Shown piece by piece: positions 20,266-30,290 of a DNA stretch of 37,260 nucleotides. Position 1 is the stretch's first letter. Every line of letters begins with the position of its first letter. Made by a program: the position numbers and the translations under genes. The notes under the pieces are model-generated. The model ran no database searches. It was not told where the DNA came from and saw only the letters and a list, made by a program, of their open reading frames with translations. This DNA is from Alphaproteobacteria bacterium HGW-Alphaproteobacteria-11 (GTDB lineage Bacteria; Pseudomonadota; Alphaproteobacteria; Parvibaculales; Parvibaculaceae). The stretch is from contig PHEO01000006.1 of assembly GCA_002841195.1 (NCBI GenBank), positions 1 to 37,260 on the forward strand. The letters are read 5' to 3'.

Positions 20266-20673
20266 ATGAGTGCCGCCCTCGACATTTCCTATCTCCCCTT
20301 CGCCCATCTCCTCGGCATCGAGCTTGTCGAGGCGGCGCCCGACCGGGTCGTGGCGAGGCTCGAGGTCCGCAAGGAACTCTGCACGATCCCGGATATCCTT
20401 CATGGCGGCGCGATCATGTCGTTTGCCGACACGGTGGGTGCGGTCGCCACGGTCCTGAACCTGAAGGAGGGGGCGGCGACCACGACGGTCGAGAGCAAGA
20501 CCAATTTCCTGGCGCCCGTGCCGCTCGGCGATGTCGCGACGGCCACTTGCGAACCCTTCCACAAGGGCGGGCGGCTGATGGTCTGGCAAACGAGGATCAC
20601 GCGGGGCGACGGGCGGCTCTGTGCGGTGGTCACGCAGAGCCAGATGGTGCTTGAGCCGAAGAAGAAGGCCTAG
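20266..20673 (+). CDS. PaaI-like hotdog-fold thioesterase
   Basis: 135-residue acyl-CoA thioesterase of the hotdog superfamily. Typical signatures are ILHGGAIMSFADTVGAVAT and the TTVESKTNFLAPVPLGD strand-turn. The ATG at 20266 (MSAALDISYLPFAHLLGIEL) is preceded by GAAAGAGC. An in-frame ATG at 20209 lies directly against the inverted repeat and has poor spacing for its GGGG. The substrate is not predictable, though PaaI-type members hydrolyse aromatic acyl-CoAs. Its TAG overlaps the TAG of the convergent heparinase-like gene as the palindrome CTAG. Confidence 0.9.
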   Translation: MSAALDISYLPFAHLLGIELVEAAPDRVVARLEVRKELCTIPDILHGGAIMSFADTVGAVATVLNLKEGAATTTVESKTNFLAPVPLGDVATATCEPFHKGGRLMVWQTRITRGDGRLCAVVTQSQMVLEPKKKA

Positions 20674-22562
20674 CGCTCTTCGGGCATGCCGAGTTCGGGC
20701 AGTTCCGGCACCTCTTCCTCGCGGGCCGTGCGGCCGGCATTGCGGGTCGAAAGCCGCCGCCAGGCCCAGTTGACGCGCGCCTCGCCGCGGAAAACCCGGC
20801 CCGTCACCACCACCTGTTCGGCGCGCCGCGTCGTGTCGCCGGAGCCGAGATAAACGCTTTCCTCGATCGCGATGTCGCATTCGCCGCCGCCTGCGCGGGC
20901 GCGGAACTGCCAGCCGTCGCCGTTCGATAGCATCACCAGCACGTTGGAGCGGTCATGCGCCAGCGAGGCTTTCGCATCGGGATGCAGATGGAAGCGGATG
21001 GTGAAGCCTGGATCGGCGGGCGGCTTCGTCCAGAAGCGCCGCTGCCAGGGCAGGGCGCGGACGGGCGGCGCTTCCTCCAGCATGTCCTCGCCGCGCAAAT
21101 CCTCGCCGGTCGCCGAAAGAAAAAGACGCCGGCGATGCAGAAGACCGAAATTGCCCGCATAGCCGTCATGCGCCATGTCGAGCCAGACGCCGGCCTCGTT
21201 TTCGTTGCGGCGACTGTCGACGCGGGTCGGCCCTTCCATGATGCGGGCGCCGAGCAGCGCGCGCGAGATTTTTCCGCGCAGCATACGGGCCGACGAGGTG
21301 TCAGCCAGCACCAGCGTCGAATGCGCGGCAGTGGCGCGGCTTGCCGCTTCCCAGTCCGGCCCCAGCACTTTCGTCGCGCCGCAATTGACGATCATGCGGG
21401 CGCGGCCGACGCTCATCTCGAAGGAGAGGCAACCCGCATGCGCCTCGTGGCTGAAGGGACCGGGCGGCGGCTTGCCGGCATCGACGACAAGGCCGGCCGG
21501 CCCGGCCGCGAGCCGTTGATAACCCGAATGCGGCGCGTAGCCGAAGGGGCGTCCCTTGGTGTCGTCGCGTTCGAGCACGGCGTCGATCGCGCCTTCCGGC
21601 CCCTCGGTCGAGCCGTTGAAAAGCGCCAGCCGTCCGTCGCCATGGCGGAAGAAGCGCAGCATCGGCATCATCCGGTCGATCGCGTCGCGGATCGGCTTCG
21701 GCACTTCGATGCGCCGTGTCGTCAGCGCCTCGCGCAAGGAGAGAAGATCGAGCAGGATCGACAATTGCGCCGACGGATTGCGGCTGACATGGCCGCCATC
21801 GGGAAGGATCTGCCGGTTCAACTCGCGGCAGAGAAGCGCGATGCCTTTCTTCAGCCGCCTGTGGCCTTCCGAAAGACAGAGGCCCGAAAAGGCGAGGCCG
21901 ATGGCCGCGACGATGCGCGGTTCGCCGGCCGGCGCCATCGCGGCGACGCGCGAAAGGTGGCGCGCCTGGCGGGCCATGTTGCGCAACAAAGTCGAGCGAT
22001 AGACAAGCTCGGTGCCGTCGATGATCAGCGCCCCGTTCGCGACCCAGGAGGTCAGGCGGCGGCCGATCACCTGCGGGCGCCAGGCAACGACATGCCATTC
22101 GCCTTCGGTGGAGATCCAGTCGGCAACGAGCTTCTGCGCATAGGCGCGCGCGGCGTCGCCCGTGCCCGCCGCATGGGCGGTCGTGAAATGGCGCAGCCAT
22201 GAGAAGCCGTGCAGTTCCTCCGCCCAGGTTTCGCTTGGCGGATCGGCGGCGAAGGGCGAGGAACCGCCGGGCGCGCGCAATTGCCCGCCGGGCAGGAACC
22301 ACAATCCCTGAAACAGCGCGTCGGCCTTTGATGCGCGGCCGGGCCGGAGTTCGGCGGGATAGAGCACCATGTGATCGGGCATCGGCCCGCGCAGCGTCTG
22401 TCCGTAGAGCCAGCTTCCGAAGGCGCGGGCAAGGCCTGCATCGCGAATGCGAATGATCGCGGCGGCGGCGAGGTCCGCGGCGCGATTGCCCGAGGCCGCG
22501 CCGGCACGGGCCAGCGCCTGTGTCTTGCTCTCCCGGTCGGTTCTCGCGCCTTCAATGGTCAT
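20670..22562 (-). CDS. Heparinase II/III-family protein
   Basis: 630-residue protein with the heparinase II/III layout. An N-terminal alpha/alpha-barrel part (about 40-330) contains FQGLWFLPGGQLRAPGG, HFTTAHAAGTGDAARAYAQ and ELNRQILPDGGHVSRNPSAQL. A C-terminal beta-rich domain (about 350-600) contains SGYQRLAAGPAGLVVDAG and SFEMSVGRARMIVNCG. Named members are polysaccharide lyases, but this branch lies beside rsmB, rpe and purH in many alphaproteobacteria (from memory) and has no proven substrate. No signal peptide is evident, which is odd for a lyase acting on an extracellular polymer. The ATG follows GGAGG with 9-base spacing. It lies 39 bases downstream of rpe, so the two are probably co-transcribed. 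Confidence 0.9.
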   Translation of the reverse strand: MTIEGARTDRESKTQALARAGAASGNRAADLAAAAIIRIRDAGLARAFGSWLYGQTLRGPMPDHMVLYPAELRPGRASKADALFQGLWFLPGGQLRAPGGSSPFAADPPSETWAEELHGFSWLRHFTTAHAAGTGDAARAYAQKLVADWISTEGEWHVVAWRPQVIGRRLTSWVANGALIIDGTELVYRSTLLRNMARQARHLSRVAAMAPAGEPRIVAAIGLAFSGLCLSEGHRRLKKGIALLCRELNRQILPDGGHVSRNPSAQLSILLDLLSLREALTTRRIEVPKPIRDAIDRMMPMLRFFRHGDGRLALFNGSTEGPEGAIDAVLERDDTKGRPFGYAPHSGYQRLAAGPAGLVVDAGKPPPGPFSHEAHAGCLSFEMSVGRARMIVNCGATKVLGPDWEAASRATAAHSTLVLADTSSARMLRGKISRALLGARIMEGPTRVDSRRNENEAGVWLDMAHDGYAGNFGLLHRRRLFLSATGEDLRGEDMLEEAPPVRALPWQRRFWTKPPADPGFTIRFHLHPDAKASLAHDRSNVLVMLSNGDGWQFRARAGGGECDIAIEESVYLGSGDTTRRAEQVVVTGRVFRGEARVNWAWRRLSTRNAGRTAREEEVPELPELGMPEER

Positions 22563-22601
22563 GGACCGACGGCCGCCTCCGGAAAGGGTTCGCCGCGCGC
22601 G

Positions 22602-23264
22602 CTACCGGGCGCCGCGTAGCGTCGCGATGTTTTTCGCATAGGCGGAAGGTCCGCCCTTGAATGTAGCGGTGCCGGCAACCAGCACATCGGCGCCGGCGGC
22701 AATCGCGCGCGGCGCCGTTTCGAAATTGATGCCGCCATCGACTTCGAGATCGACGGCGCGTCCCGACGCATCGATCCGCTTGCGGATGGTTTCGATCCGC
22801 GGCAACTGGCTCTCGATGAAGCTCTGGCCGCCGAAGCCCGGATTGACCGACATCACGAGCACGAGGTCGATGTCGCCGAGAAGCGGCCACAAGGCTTCGA
22901 GCGGCGTGCCGGGATTGAGCGACAGCCCGGCCTTGCAGCCCGCCGCCCGGATCGCCTGGATCGTGCGGTGCGGATGGGCGCCCGCTTCCGGGTGAAACGT
23001 AATGATGTCGGCGCCCGCGCCCGCGAAGGCCTCGATATAGGGATCGACCGGCGCGATCATCAGATGCACGTCGAAAACCTTGTCGGAATGGGGCCTCAGC
23101 GCTTTCACGACATCGGGGCCGATGGTGATGTTCGGCACGAAATGCCCGTCCATCACATCGACATGGATGTAGTCGGCGCCCGCTTCGGTTATGGCGCGCA
23201 CCTCCTCGCCCAGCCGGGCGAAGTCGGAGGCCAGTATCGACGGGGCGATCTTGATGCCGCTCAT
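22602..23264 (-). CDS. rpe: Ribulose-phosphate 3-epimerase
   Basis: 220-residue TIM-barrel enzyme interconverting ribulose-5-phosphate and xylulose-5-phosphate in the pentose phosphate pathway. All family motifs are present: KIAPSILASDFARLGEEV, the metal site HVDVMDGHFVPNITIGP, FDVHLMI, VMSVNPGFGGQSFI and the catalytic Asp in LEVDGGINFETA. GAGAGAGC precedes the ATG. It is co-oriented with the heparinase-like gene and has a strong hairpin in its leader. Confidence 0.97.
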   Translation of the reverse strand: MSGIKIAPSILASDFARLGEEVRAITEAGADYIHVDVMDGHFVPNITIGPDVVKALRPHSDKVFDVHLMIAPVDPYIEAFAGAGADIITFHPEAGAHPHRTIQAIRAAGCKAGLSLNPGTPLEALWPLLGDIDLVLVMSVNPGFGGQSFIESQLPRIETIRKRIDASGRAVDLEVDGGINFETAPRAIAAGADVLVAGTATFKGGPSAYAKNIATLRGAR

Positions 23265-23289
23265 GGCCGAAGCTCTCTCGGTCGGGGGT

Positions 23290-23319
23290 GTCCGAACTGC
23301 CGGATCGGGCAGTTCGGGC
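23290..23319. repeat. Strong hairpin in the rpe leader / divergent region
   Basis: CCGAACTGCC (23292-23301) and GGCAGTTCGG (23308-23317) pair perfectly, extended by a T-G wobble and a G-C pair. The loop is 6 bases. It has no T-run on either side. On the minus strand a possible promoter (TTGCGC, 17 bases, TAATCA) just upstream would put this hairpin at the very 5' end of the rpe mRNA. Confidence 0.55.
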
Positions 23320-23404
23320 TTCTGATTTCAGTGATTAACAGCTAGATTCCTGCGGCGCAAGAATGAGCGGCGCCGGCCGGCTGGCCGGGCTGCGAGGAGA
23401 ACCA

Positions 23405-24181
23405 GTGACGTCAGCACAGCCGCAGCACGGCCCGGTATTGAGTTTCCGTCAGCGGCTCACCTGGATTGCCCATTTATTCAAGGCGGTGGTCCGCCAGTAT
23501 CTACGCCCGATGGCGAGTGTGCTGCGGCCGCTTCTGCCCGAGGACGGGGTCGCGGTCGATGTTGGCGCGCATGCCGGCCATTATTCCAAGGTCCTCGCGC
23601 GCCTCGTGCCGCGGGGCCGCGTCTATGCTTTCGAGCCCGGTGCTTATGCGCATTCGCTCCTGAGGCTCGTCGTGGCTGTCCTCCGCCTTTCCAATGTGAC
23701 GATTGTTCCTGCGGGACTTTCCGACCGTCCCGGCGCCGAGGTTCTGCATGTGCCGATCAAACGCCGGGGCACGGTCGGGTTCGGCCTTTCGCATCTCGGC
23801 GCGGATACGAGCGGCCGGGCGATGGTCAAAGAGGAGATCCGCCTGACCACGCTCGATCTCTTTGTCGAGGAGGCGGGGCTTGCCCGGCTCGATTTCATCA
23901 AGATCGATATCGAGGGCTGGGAAGCACATTTCCTGCGCGGCGCAATGAAGACGGTTGAGCGTTTCAGGCCGGTCATGCAGTTCGAAATCCAGGACGAGAT
24001 GCTGGCGCGGGCGGGTTCGACACATGCGGAGATTTTCGACGTGCTGGCGCCGCTTGGCTACTGCGTTTTCAGGCTGACCAGCCAGCATGGACCCGGCATT
24101 GAGCCGGTGGACGGATTTGTACATTCGGCCGATTATATCTTCGTGCCGGCCGAAAAGGCCGCGCTCGTGCCGTTGTCCTGA
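23405..24181 (+). CDS. FkbM-family SAM-dependent methyltransferase
   Basis: 258-residue FkbM-type methyltransferase, usually an O-methylase of sugars or polyketides. The SAM site is AVDVGAHAGHYSKVLARLVP, followed by VYAFEPGAYAHSLL, and the family's LDFIKIDIEGWEAHFLRGA block is intact. I place the start at the GTG 23405 because GAGGAG lies 5 bases upstream; an ATG at 23363 in the same frame has no such site. It stands alone between two minus-strand genes, convergent with the next methyltransferase with 3 bases between their stops. The target is unknown. Confidence 0.87.
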   Translation: MTSAQPQHGPVLSFRQRLTWIAHLFKAVVRQYLRPMASVLRPLLPEDGVAVDVGAHAGHYSKVLARLVPRGRVYAFEPGAYAHSLLRLVVAVLRLSNVTIVPAGLSDRPGAEVLHVPIKRRGTVGFGLSHLGADTSGRAMVKEEIRLTTLDLFVEEAGLARLDFIKIDIEGWEAHFLRGAMKTVERFRPVMQFEIQDEMLARAGSTHAEIFDVLAPLGYCVFRLTSQHGPGIEPVDGFVHSADYIFVPAEKAALVPLS

Positions 24182-24184
24182 AGG

Positions 24185-24904
24185 TCAGCGCTTGCGCGCA
24201 ATCACGCGCAGGCCGGGTTTCAGATAGAACTCGAACTTGACGACGTCGAAGCCGTGACGATCCAGAAAACGGCGCATTGCGTCGCGCGTAAAATAGATCA
24301 GATGATCCGGCGGAAACACTTCGTCCCAGTCGGTGAACTTCTTCGGCACGCGCCAGTGTCCGGCGTCGGGCGTCGTCAGATAGAGCACCGCTCCCGAATT
24401 GACCCGTGGAGTGAGCGCGGCGAAATATGCGTGCGGATCGGAGATATGTTCGATCACCTCGGCTGAATAGATGAAATCGAAGTTCCCCCATTCAGGCGGC
24501 AAGCTTTCGATCGGCCCGGCATGATAGTGTCCGCCCGGAAACAGATTGTGTGCAATGCCGACGCTCTCATTGTCGATGTCGATGCCGTAGGCTTCGAGGC
24601 CGAGCTCGCGTGCGGCCTCGACCGCGGTTCCGACATTGCAGCCGACATCGAGAAAGCGTTTTCCCGGTGCGCGCTTCATATAGCGGCGGATGCGTCGCCG
24701 TGCGCGTTGCACCTTGCGTTTGGCCTTGCCGGCATAGCTCTGATTCGATCCGTACTGGTCGTAGATCGCTGTGATTTCGGCCGCGCCGGGCATCGGGTGA
24801 ACGAAGGAAAAGCCGCATTCGCGGCAGCCGAATAGTGCATGACCCTTGTGCGCGCCGAGCGGTGTAAATTCGGCGCCGCCGCAGATCATGCAGCGCGTGG
24901 GCAT
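24185..24904 (-). CDS. Class I methyltransferase with N-terminal zinc ribbon
   Basis: 239-residue methyltransferase. The N-terminus carries two CxxC pairs (RCMICGG and GCRECGFSFVHPMPG), the zinc-ribbon cap found in sugar and surface-polymer methyltransferases. The catalytic domain has FLDVGCNVGTAVEAARELG (motif I), IDIDNESV and FDFIYSAEVIEHISDP. The ATG at 24904 gives MPTRCMICGG; a TTG start at 24991 is possible but unsupported. It lies downstream of rsmB, separated by about 100 bases and a hairpin. The substrate is unknown. Confidence 0.87.
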   Translation of the reverse strand: MPTRCMICGGAEFTPLGAHKGHALFGCRECGFSFVHPMPGAAEITAIYDQYGSNQSYAGKAKRKVQRARRRIRRYMKRAPGKRFLDVGCNVGTAVEAARELGLEAYGIDIDNESVGIAHNLFPGGHYHAGPIESLPPEWGNFDFIYSAEVIEHISDPHAYFAALTPRVNSGAVLYLTTPDAGHWRVPKKFTDWDEVFPPDHLIYFTRDAMRRFLDRHGFDVVKFEFYLKPGLRVIARKR

Positions 24905-24998
24905 TCCGGTTTCTGTCGAGGTATCGGGCACGATGCGAAAGTTCCCCCGTTTCGGCGTGGCCAGACTGCATATCGCCGCCGCTGCCGTCAAATGGAAA

Positions 24999-25017
24999 GC
25001 CCGGGTTCAGCCCGGGC
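24999..25017 (-). terminator. Possible weak terminator overlapping the rsmB stop codon
   Basis: On the minus strand GCCCGGG, a 5-base loop and CCCGGGC, with the TGA stop codon in the loop, followed by only TTT. It is a GC-rich hairpin but the T-run is poor, so it may attenuate rather than stop transcription into the methyltransferase gene. Confidence 0.35.
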
Positions 25018-26344
25018 GGACGAGCCGTGCCGCGAAAAATCCGTCCATGCCGCCTTGATCGCCGAGATGACAGGGAAGGCTGCGCAGGTCGCCTGCGGCG
25101 GTGACGATGCCGTCGATATTGCCGAGTTCCGCCGCGCGTGCTGGCTCGCGGCAAAAGCCGGTATGCGTATCCAGAAACTCCGCGACTCGGGCGACGCCTT
25201 CTTCCGGTTCCAGCGAACAGGTGCAATAGACAAGCATGCCCCCCGGCGCCACCAGCGTTGCGGCATGGGCGAGAAGCTTTGCCTGCAATCGCGTCAGCTT
25301 GTCGCGGTCGGCGGGCGATTTCAGATGCAGCACGTCGGGATGGCGGCGCGCCGTGCCGGTCGCGGTGCAGGGCGCGTCGAGCAACACGCGCTCCCATGTG
25401 CGGCCGGGCGCGAAGGCGCCCGCGTCGGCGACCACCGTTTCGGCCTCGAGGCCGATCCGCACCAGGTTTTCCTTCAGCCGTTCGAGGCGCGCGCCGGATC
25501 GGTCGAGCGCCGTCACGCGTGCGCCGACGCCTGCAAGCTCCGCCGTCTTGCCGCCCGGCGCGGCGCAGAGGTCGAGCACCTCGCGGCCCGCCACATCGCC
25601 CAGCAGCCGGGCCGGCAGCGCGGCGGCGGCGTCCTGCACCCACCAGGCGCCTTCGGCAAAGCCCGGCAGCGCTTCGATGCGGCCGGCGCCCTTGAGGCGC
25701 AACGTGCCGGCGGCCAGAATTTCGGCGTTGAGTTCCGCCGCCCAGCGTTCGCGCTCGTCGGCGCGCTTCACCGAAATGTCGAGCGGCGGGTCGGCATAAT
25801 GCGCGCGCACGATTGCCCGCGTCGTCGCCTCGCCGTAAGTCCCCACCCAGCTTTCCCAGAGCCAGCCGGGCGTGTCGAGACGTTCCGTATCGAGAGCATC
25901 GAGGATTTCCTTGCCCTCGCGCGCAAGGCGGCGCAGCACCGCGTTGACCAGCGATTTGAAATGCCGCGCGGCGCTGTCATGGGCCGCCGTCTCGACGCCG
26001 CTGTCGACGGCGGCATGGGCGGCGACGCCCAGAAACAGGATTTCGGCGGCGCCGGCGCGCAATATGTTTTGTGTCGGTCCGGCGCGCTTCGGCAATTCCT
26101 TGTCGAGCATCCGCGCCAGCACATGATCGATGCTGCCGAGACGGCGCAGCGTCGTTGCCGCGATCTGGCGGGCGAAGGCGCGGTCGCGCGGGCTTGCGTC
26201 GCGCAGATGTCCGCTTGCCGTCTCGACGGAGAAGGCTTCGTCGAGCGGGCGGCGGCGGGTCAGCACCGCGCCCAGCAGTTCGGCGGCGCCGCGCCGCGCG
26301 GCAAGGCCCGGCGCGACGATGTTTTCAGGGGCAAGGTCGTTCAT
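25007..26344 (-). CDS. rsmB: 16S rRNA m5C methyltransferase, RsmB/NOL1 family
   Basis: 445-residue enzyme with an N-terminal NusB-like RNA-binding domain (about 10-150, with ILRAGAAEILFLG and LVNAVLRRLAREG) and a C-terminal SAM domain. The SAM motif LDLCAAPGGKTAEL is at about 257-270. The two catalytic cysteines are C326 in LLDAPCTATG and C376 in VYCTCSLEPEEG. RsmB methylates C967 of 16S rRNA in E. coli; the same role is expected here. It lies 53 bases downstream of htpX, forming a likely htpX-rsmB unit. Confidence 0.95.
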   Translation of the reverse strand: MNDLAPENIVAPGLAARRGAAELLGAVLTRRRPLDEAFSVETASGHLRDASPRDRAFARQIAATTLRRLGSIDHVLARMLDKELPKRAGPTQNILRAGAAEILFLGVAAHAAVDSGVETAAHDSAARHFKSLVNAVLRRLAREGKEILDALDTERLDTPGWLWESWVGTYGEATTRAIVRAHYADPPLDISVKRADERERWAAELNAEILAAGTLRLKGAGRIEALPGFAEGAWWVQDAAAALPARLLGDVAGREVLDLCAAPGGKTAELAGVGARVTALDRSGARLERLKENLVRIGLEAETVVADAGAFAPGRTWERVLLDAPCTATGTARRHPDVLHLKSPADRDKLTRLQAKLLAHAATLVAPGGMLVYCTCSLEPEEGVARVAEFLDTHTGFCREPARAAELGNIDGIVTAAGDLRSLPCHLGDQGGMDGFFAARLVRPG

Positions 26345-26397
26345 GGAGCGAGGTTAGACCACAGGCCCCGCTTCAATACAAAGCGGAAGGACGGCGC

Positions 26398-27258
26398 TCA
26401 GCCCCGCGTCCGGCCGGCGGCCATGCCTTGCGCCAGCTTGCGCAATTCGGCGACGCGGTTGCCGGTCGCGGGATGGGTCGAGAAGAGATTGTCGCGGCCT
26501 TCGCCGTTCAGCGGATTGACGATGAACATATGCGCGGTCGCCGGGTTGCCCTCGGCCTGCGCATTGCGCGTCCGCCGCGCCGTGGCGTCGATGCGCTCCA
26601 GCGCCGAGGCGAGCCAGAGCGGATTGCCGGAAATTTCGGCGCCGCCCCGGTCGGCCGAATATTCGCGCGTGCGGCTGATCGCCATTTGCACCAGCGCCGC
26701 CGCCATCGGCGCCAGGATCGCCAGCGCCAGCACGCCGATAAAGCCGCCCGGCGCGTTGCGGTTGCCGCCGAAGAAGAGCGCGAAGTTTGCCAGCATCGAA
26801 ATCGCACCGGCAATCGTCGCCGTCACCGTCATGGTCAGCGTGTCGCGGTTCTTGATATGGGCGAGCTCGTGCGCCATCACGCCGGCGAGTTCCTCCGGCG
26901 TCAGCATCTCGATCAAGCCGCTCGTCGCCGCCACCGCCGCATGTTCGGGGTTGCGGCCGGTCGCGAAGGCGTTGGGCTGCGGCGAATCGACGATATAGGT
27001 CGCGGGCATCGGGATGCCGGCGTTCTGCGCCAGCCGCTGGACGATGCGGTAGTAGTTGGGCGCGGTCGTTTCGTCGACGCGCTGCGCCTTATACATGCGC
27101 AGCACGATCTTGTCGGAATTCCAGTAGGCAAAGAGGTTCATGCCCGCCGCGACGATAAGCGCGATCGTCGCGCCGCCGGCGCCGCCGATCAGATAGCCGA
27201 TCCCCATGAAAAGCGCCGTCAGCGCGGCGAGCAGCATGAAGGTCCTGACCGTGTTCAT
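26398..27258 (-). CDS. htpX: Membrane zinc metalloprotease HtpX
   Basis: 286-residue inner-membrane M48 protease for quality control of misfolded membrane proteins. Two N-terminal membrane helices (7-25, 28-46) precede the catalytic domain, with zinc motif [11 protein letters not shown] (H130, E131, H134), a later helix pair (about 145-195) and the third-ligand region [15 protein letters not shown]. The start [19 protein letters not shown] at 27258 is the family N-terminus and is preceded by GACGGAAAAG. HtpX regulation by heat or envelope stress is known elsewhere; no such promoter was recognised here. Confidence 0.96.
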   Translation of the reverse strand: MNTVRTFMLLAALTALFMGIGYLIGGAGGATIALIVAAGMNLFAYWNSDKIVLRMYKAQRVDETTAPNYYRIVQRLAQNAGIPMPATYIVDSPQPNAFATGRNPEHAAVAATSGLIEMLTPEELAGVMAHELAHIKNRDTLTMTVTATIAGAISMLANFALFFGGNRNAPGGFIGVLALAILAPMAAALVQMAISRTREYSADRGGAEISGNPLWLASALERIDATARRTRNAQAEGNPATAHMFIVNPLNGEGRDNLFSTHPATGNRVAELRKLAQGMAAGRTRG

Positions 27259-27371
27259 TGTCTGTCTTTTCCGTCTCGTTCCGCTTTCCGCGCGCGGGTG
27301 GCGCGCGGATTGTTCACGATCTATATGTAGTTCGCAGGCCGCCGCTTCAAGGAAAACCGGAATTGCCGCCG

Positions 27372-27551
27372 ATGACCGAAACGCCGCCGAAAGAACTGAC
27401 GCCCGCGGCAAAGCGCGCGCTTGCCGAGGCCGAAGCGCGGCGCAAGGCGGCGGCGGAAGCGGACGCGCCCCGCGAAATCGGCGGCCGCGACGGGCCAGAG
27501 CCGACGCGTTACGGCGACTGGGAAAGCAAGGGCATTCTCAGCGACTTCTGA
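27372..27551 (+). CDS. Succinate dehydrogenase assembly factor 4 (DUF1674)
   Basis: 59-residue protein ending in the DUF1674/SdhAF4 signature [19 protein letters not shown], with a preceding Ala/Glu/Lys-rich helix. In mitochondria SdhAF4 protects flavinated SdhA during complex II assembly; the bacterial role is inferred by homology. The ATG at 27372 is the only sensible start. It diverges from htpX, with 113 bases between the starts. Confidence 0.88.
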   Translation: MTETPPKELTPAAKRALAEAEARRKAAAEADAPREIGGRDGPEPTRYGDWESKGILSDF

Positions 27552-27649
27552 TTTCCGGTCCCGGCCGCAAGCTTCAGCATCGAGAGACGCGCCGCATTGG
27601 TCGCGGTTGTGCTTGAAGACGGCCGGATCGTGTTGTAAAAATTAGGAAC

Positions 27650-27669
27650 AAAGTCCATTTAGGGACTTT
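27650..27669. repeat. Inverted repeat upstream of the nuclease gene
   Basis: AAAGTCC (27650-27656) and GGACTTT (27663-27669) with a 6-base AT-rich loop, 22 bases before the nuclease ATG. It could be an operator or an mRNA leader hairpin; no T-run supports termination. Confidence 0.45.
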
Positions 27670-27690
27670 ATTCCCAGTTCCGGTGCCGTC

Positions 27691-28140
27691 ATGCGTGCGT
27701 ATCTCGCTGTCCTCGTTGTTGCCGCTTCTTTTGCGGGCGCGGCCGCCCCTGCCGCCGAGCGGCTGGCGGGTCCGGTCGAGGCGGAGGTCGTCCGCGTCAT
27801 CGACGGCGATTCGCTGGTGGTCAGGGCCCGCATCTGGCTCGGGCAGACGGTCGAGACGCATGTCCGGCTTGCGGGCATCGACACGCCGGAGCTTCGCGGC
27901 AAATGCGACGAGGAGCGCGAAAAGGCCGAAGCGGCGCGCGCGGCGCTCATTGCCTTTCTCGGCGAGGGCAAGGTCGCGCTTTCCGGCATCGAGGCCGACA
28001 AGTTCGGCGGCCGTGTCCGCGCCCGGCTGGCGAGCGCCACGCATCGCGATGTCGCCGAAGCGATGATCGCCGGCGGTCATGCGCGGGCCTATGACGGCGG
28101 CGCGCGCGCCGGCTGGTGCCGGGTCGCGGCGGCGGAGTGA
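27691..28140 (+). CDS. Secreted thermonuclease-family (SNase-like) nuclease
   Basis: 149-residue protein with a signal peptide (MRAYLAVLVVAASFAGAAAP, cleavage near PAAERL) and an SNase-like OB-fold: VVRVIDGDSLVVRARI, then HVRLAGIDTPELRGKCDEERE with the Arg and Asp-Thr-Pro-Glu typical of the active site, and DKFGGRVRARL with the second Arg set. It presumably degrades nucleic acid in the periplasm or outside the cell. The C-terminal part is short relative to staphylococcal nuclease but usual for alphaproteobacterial members. Its stop directly abuts the convergent acs stop. Confidence 0.88.
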   Translation: MRAYLAVLVVAASFAGAAAPAAERLAGPVEAEVVRVIDGDSLVVRARIWLGQTVETHVRLAGIDTPELRGKCDEEREKAEAARAALIAFLGEGKVALSGIEADKFGGRVRARLASATHRDVAEAMIAGGHARAYDGGARAGWCRVAAAE

Positions 28141-30084
<1,944 letters not shown>

Positions 30085-30185
30085 CGGGGCCTCCCTTGCA
30101 GGCGCGTTTCTCGTTGGCGGCATTATGTCGGGCGTGAGGTGACGGGACAAGGCGGGGAGGGTATTCACTTTCCCCATTCCTCAAT

Positions 30186-30286
30186 TGTCATCCCGGCGAA
30201 AGCCGGGATCCATGGGCGGCTCGTCATGCGCCGCGCGTCAGATGGACCCCGGCTCTTGTCCCGGCGAAAGCCGGGATCACCGGGGT
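30186..30286. repeat. Dispersed REP-like palindromes, family 1 (two copies)
   Basis: Two copies of a palindrome with core CCCGGCGAAAGCCGGGATC: 30190-30209 (arms ATCCCGGC/GCCGGGAT, GAAA loop) and 30259-30276. The second is enclosed by longer arms ACCCCGG (30246-30252) and CCGGGGT (30280-30286). This sequence type is a common short interspersed repeat in alphaproteobacteria, as I recall. It fills the gap between the CaiB-type gene's stop and the acsA start. Confidence 0.85.
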
Positions 30287-30290
30287 GACA

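Noticed and set aside
24839-26998. A 719-codon open frame on the plus strand opposite rsmB and htpX.
   Set aside because: Antisense shadow; composition is that of out-of-frame GC-rich sequence and the minus-strand genes are certain.
30186-30286. Tandem palindromes considered as a CRISPR array.
   Set aside because: Only two copies, palindromic, with no regular spacer structure and no cas genes; they fit dispersed REP-like elements.
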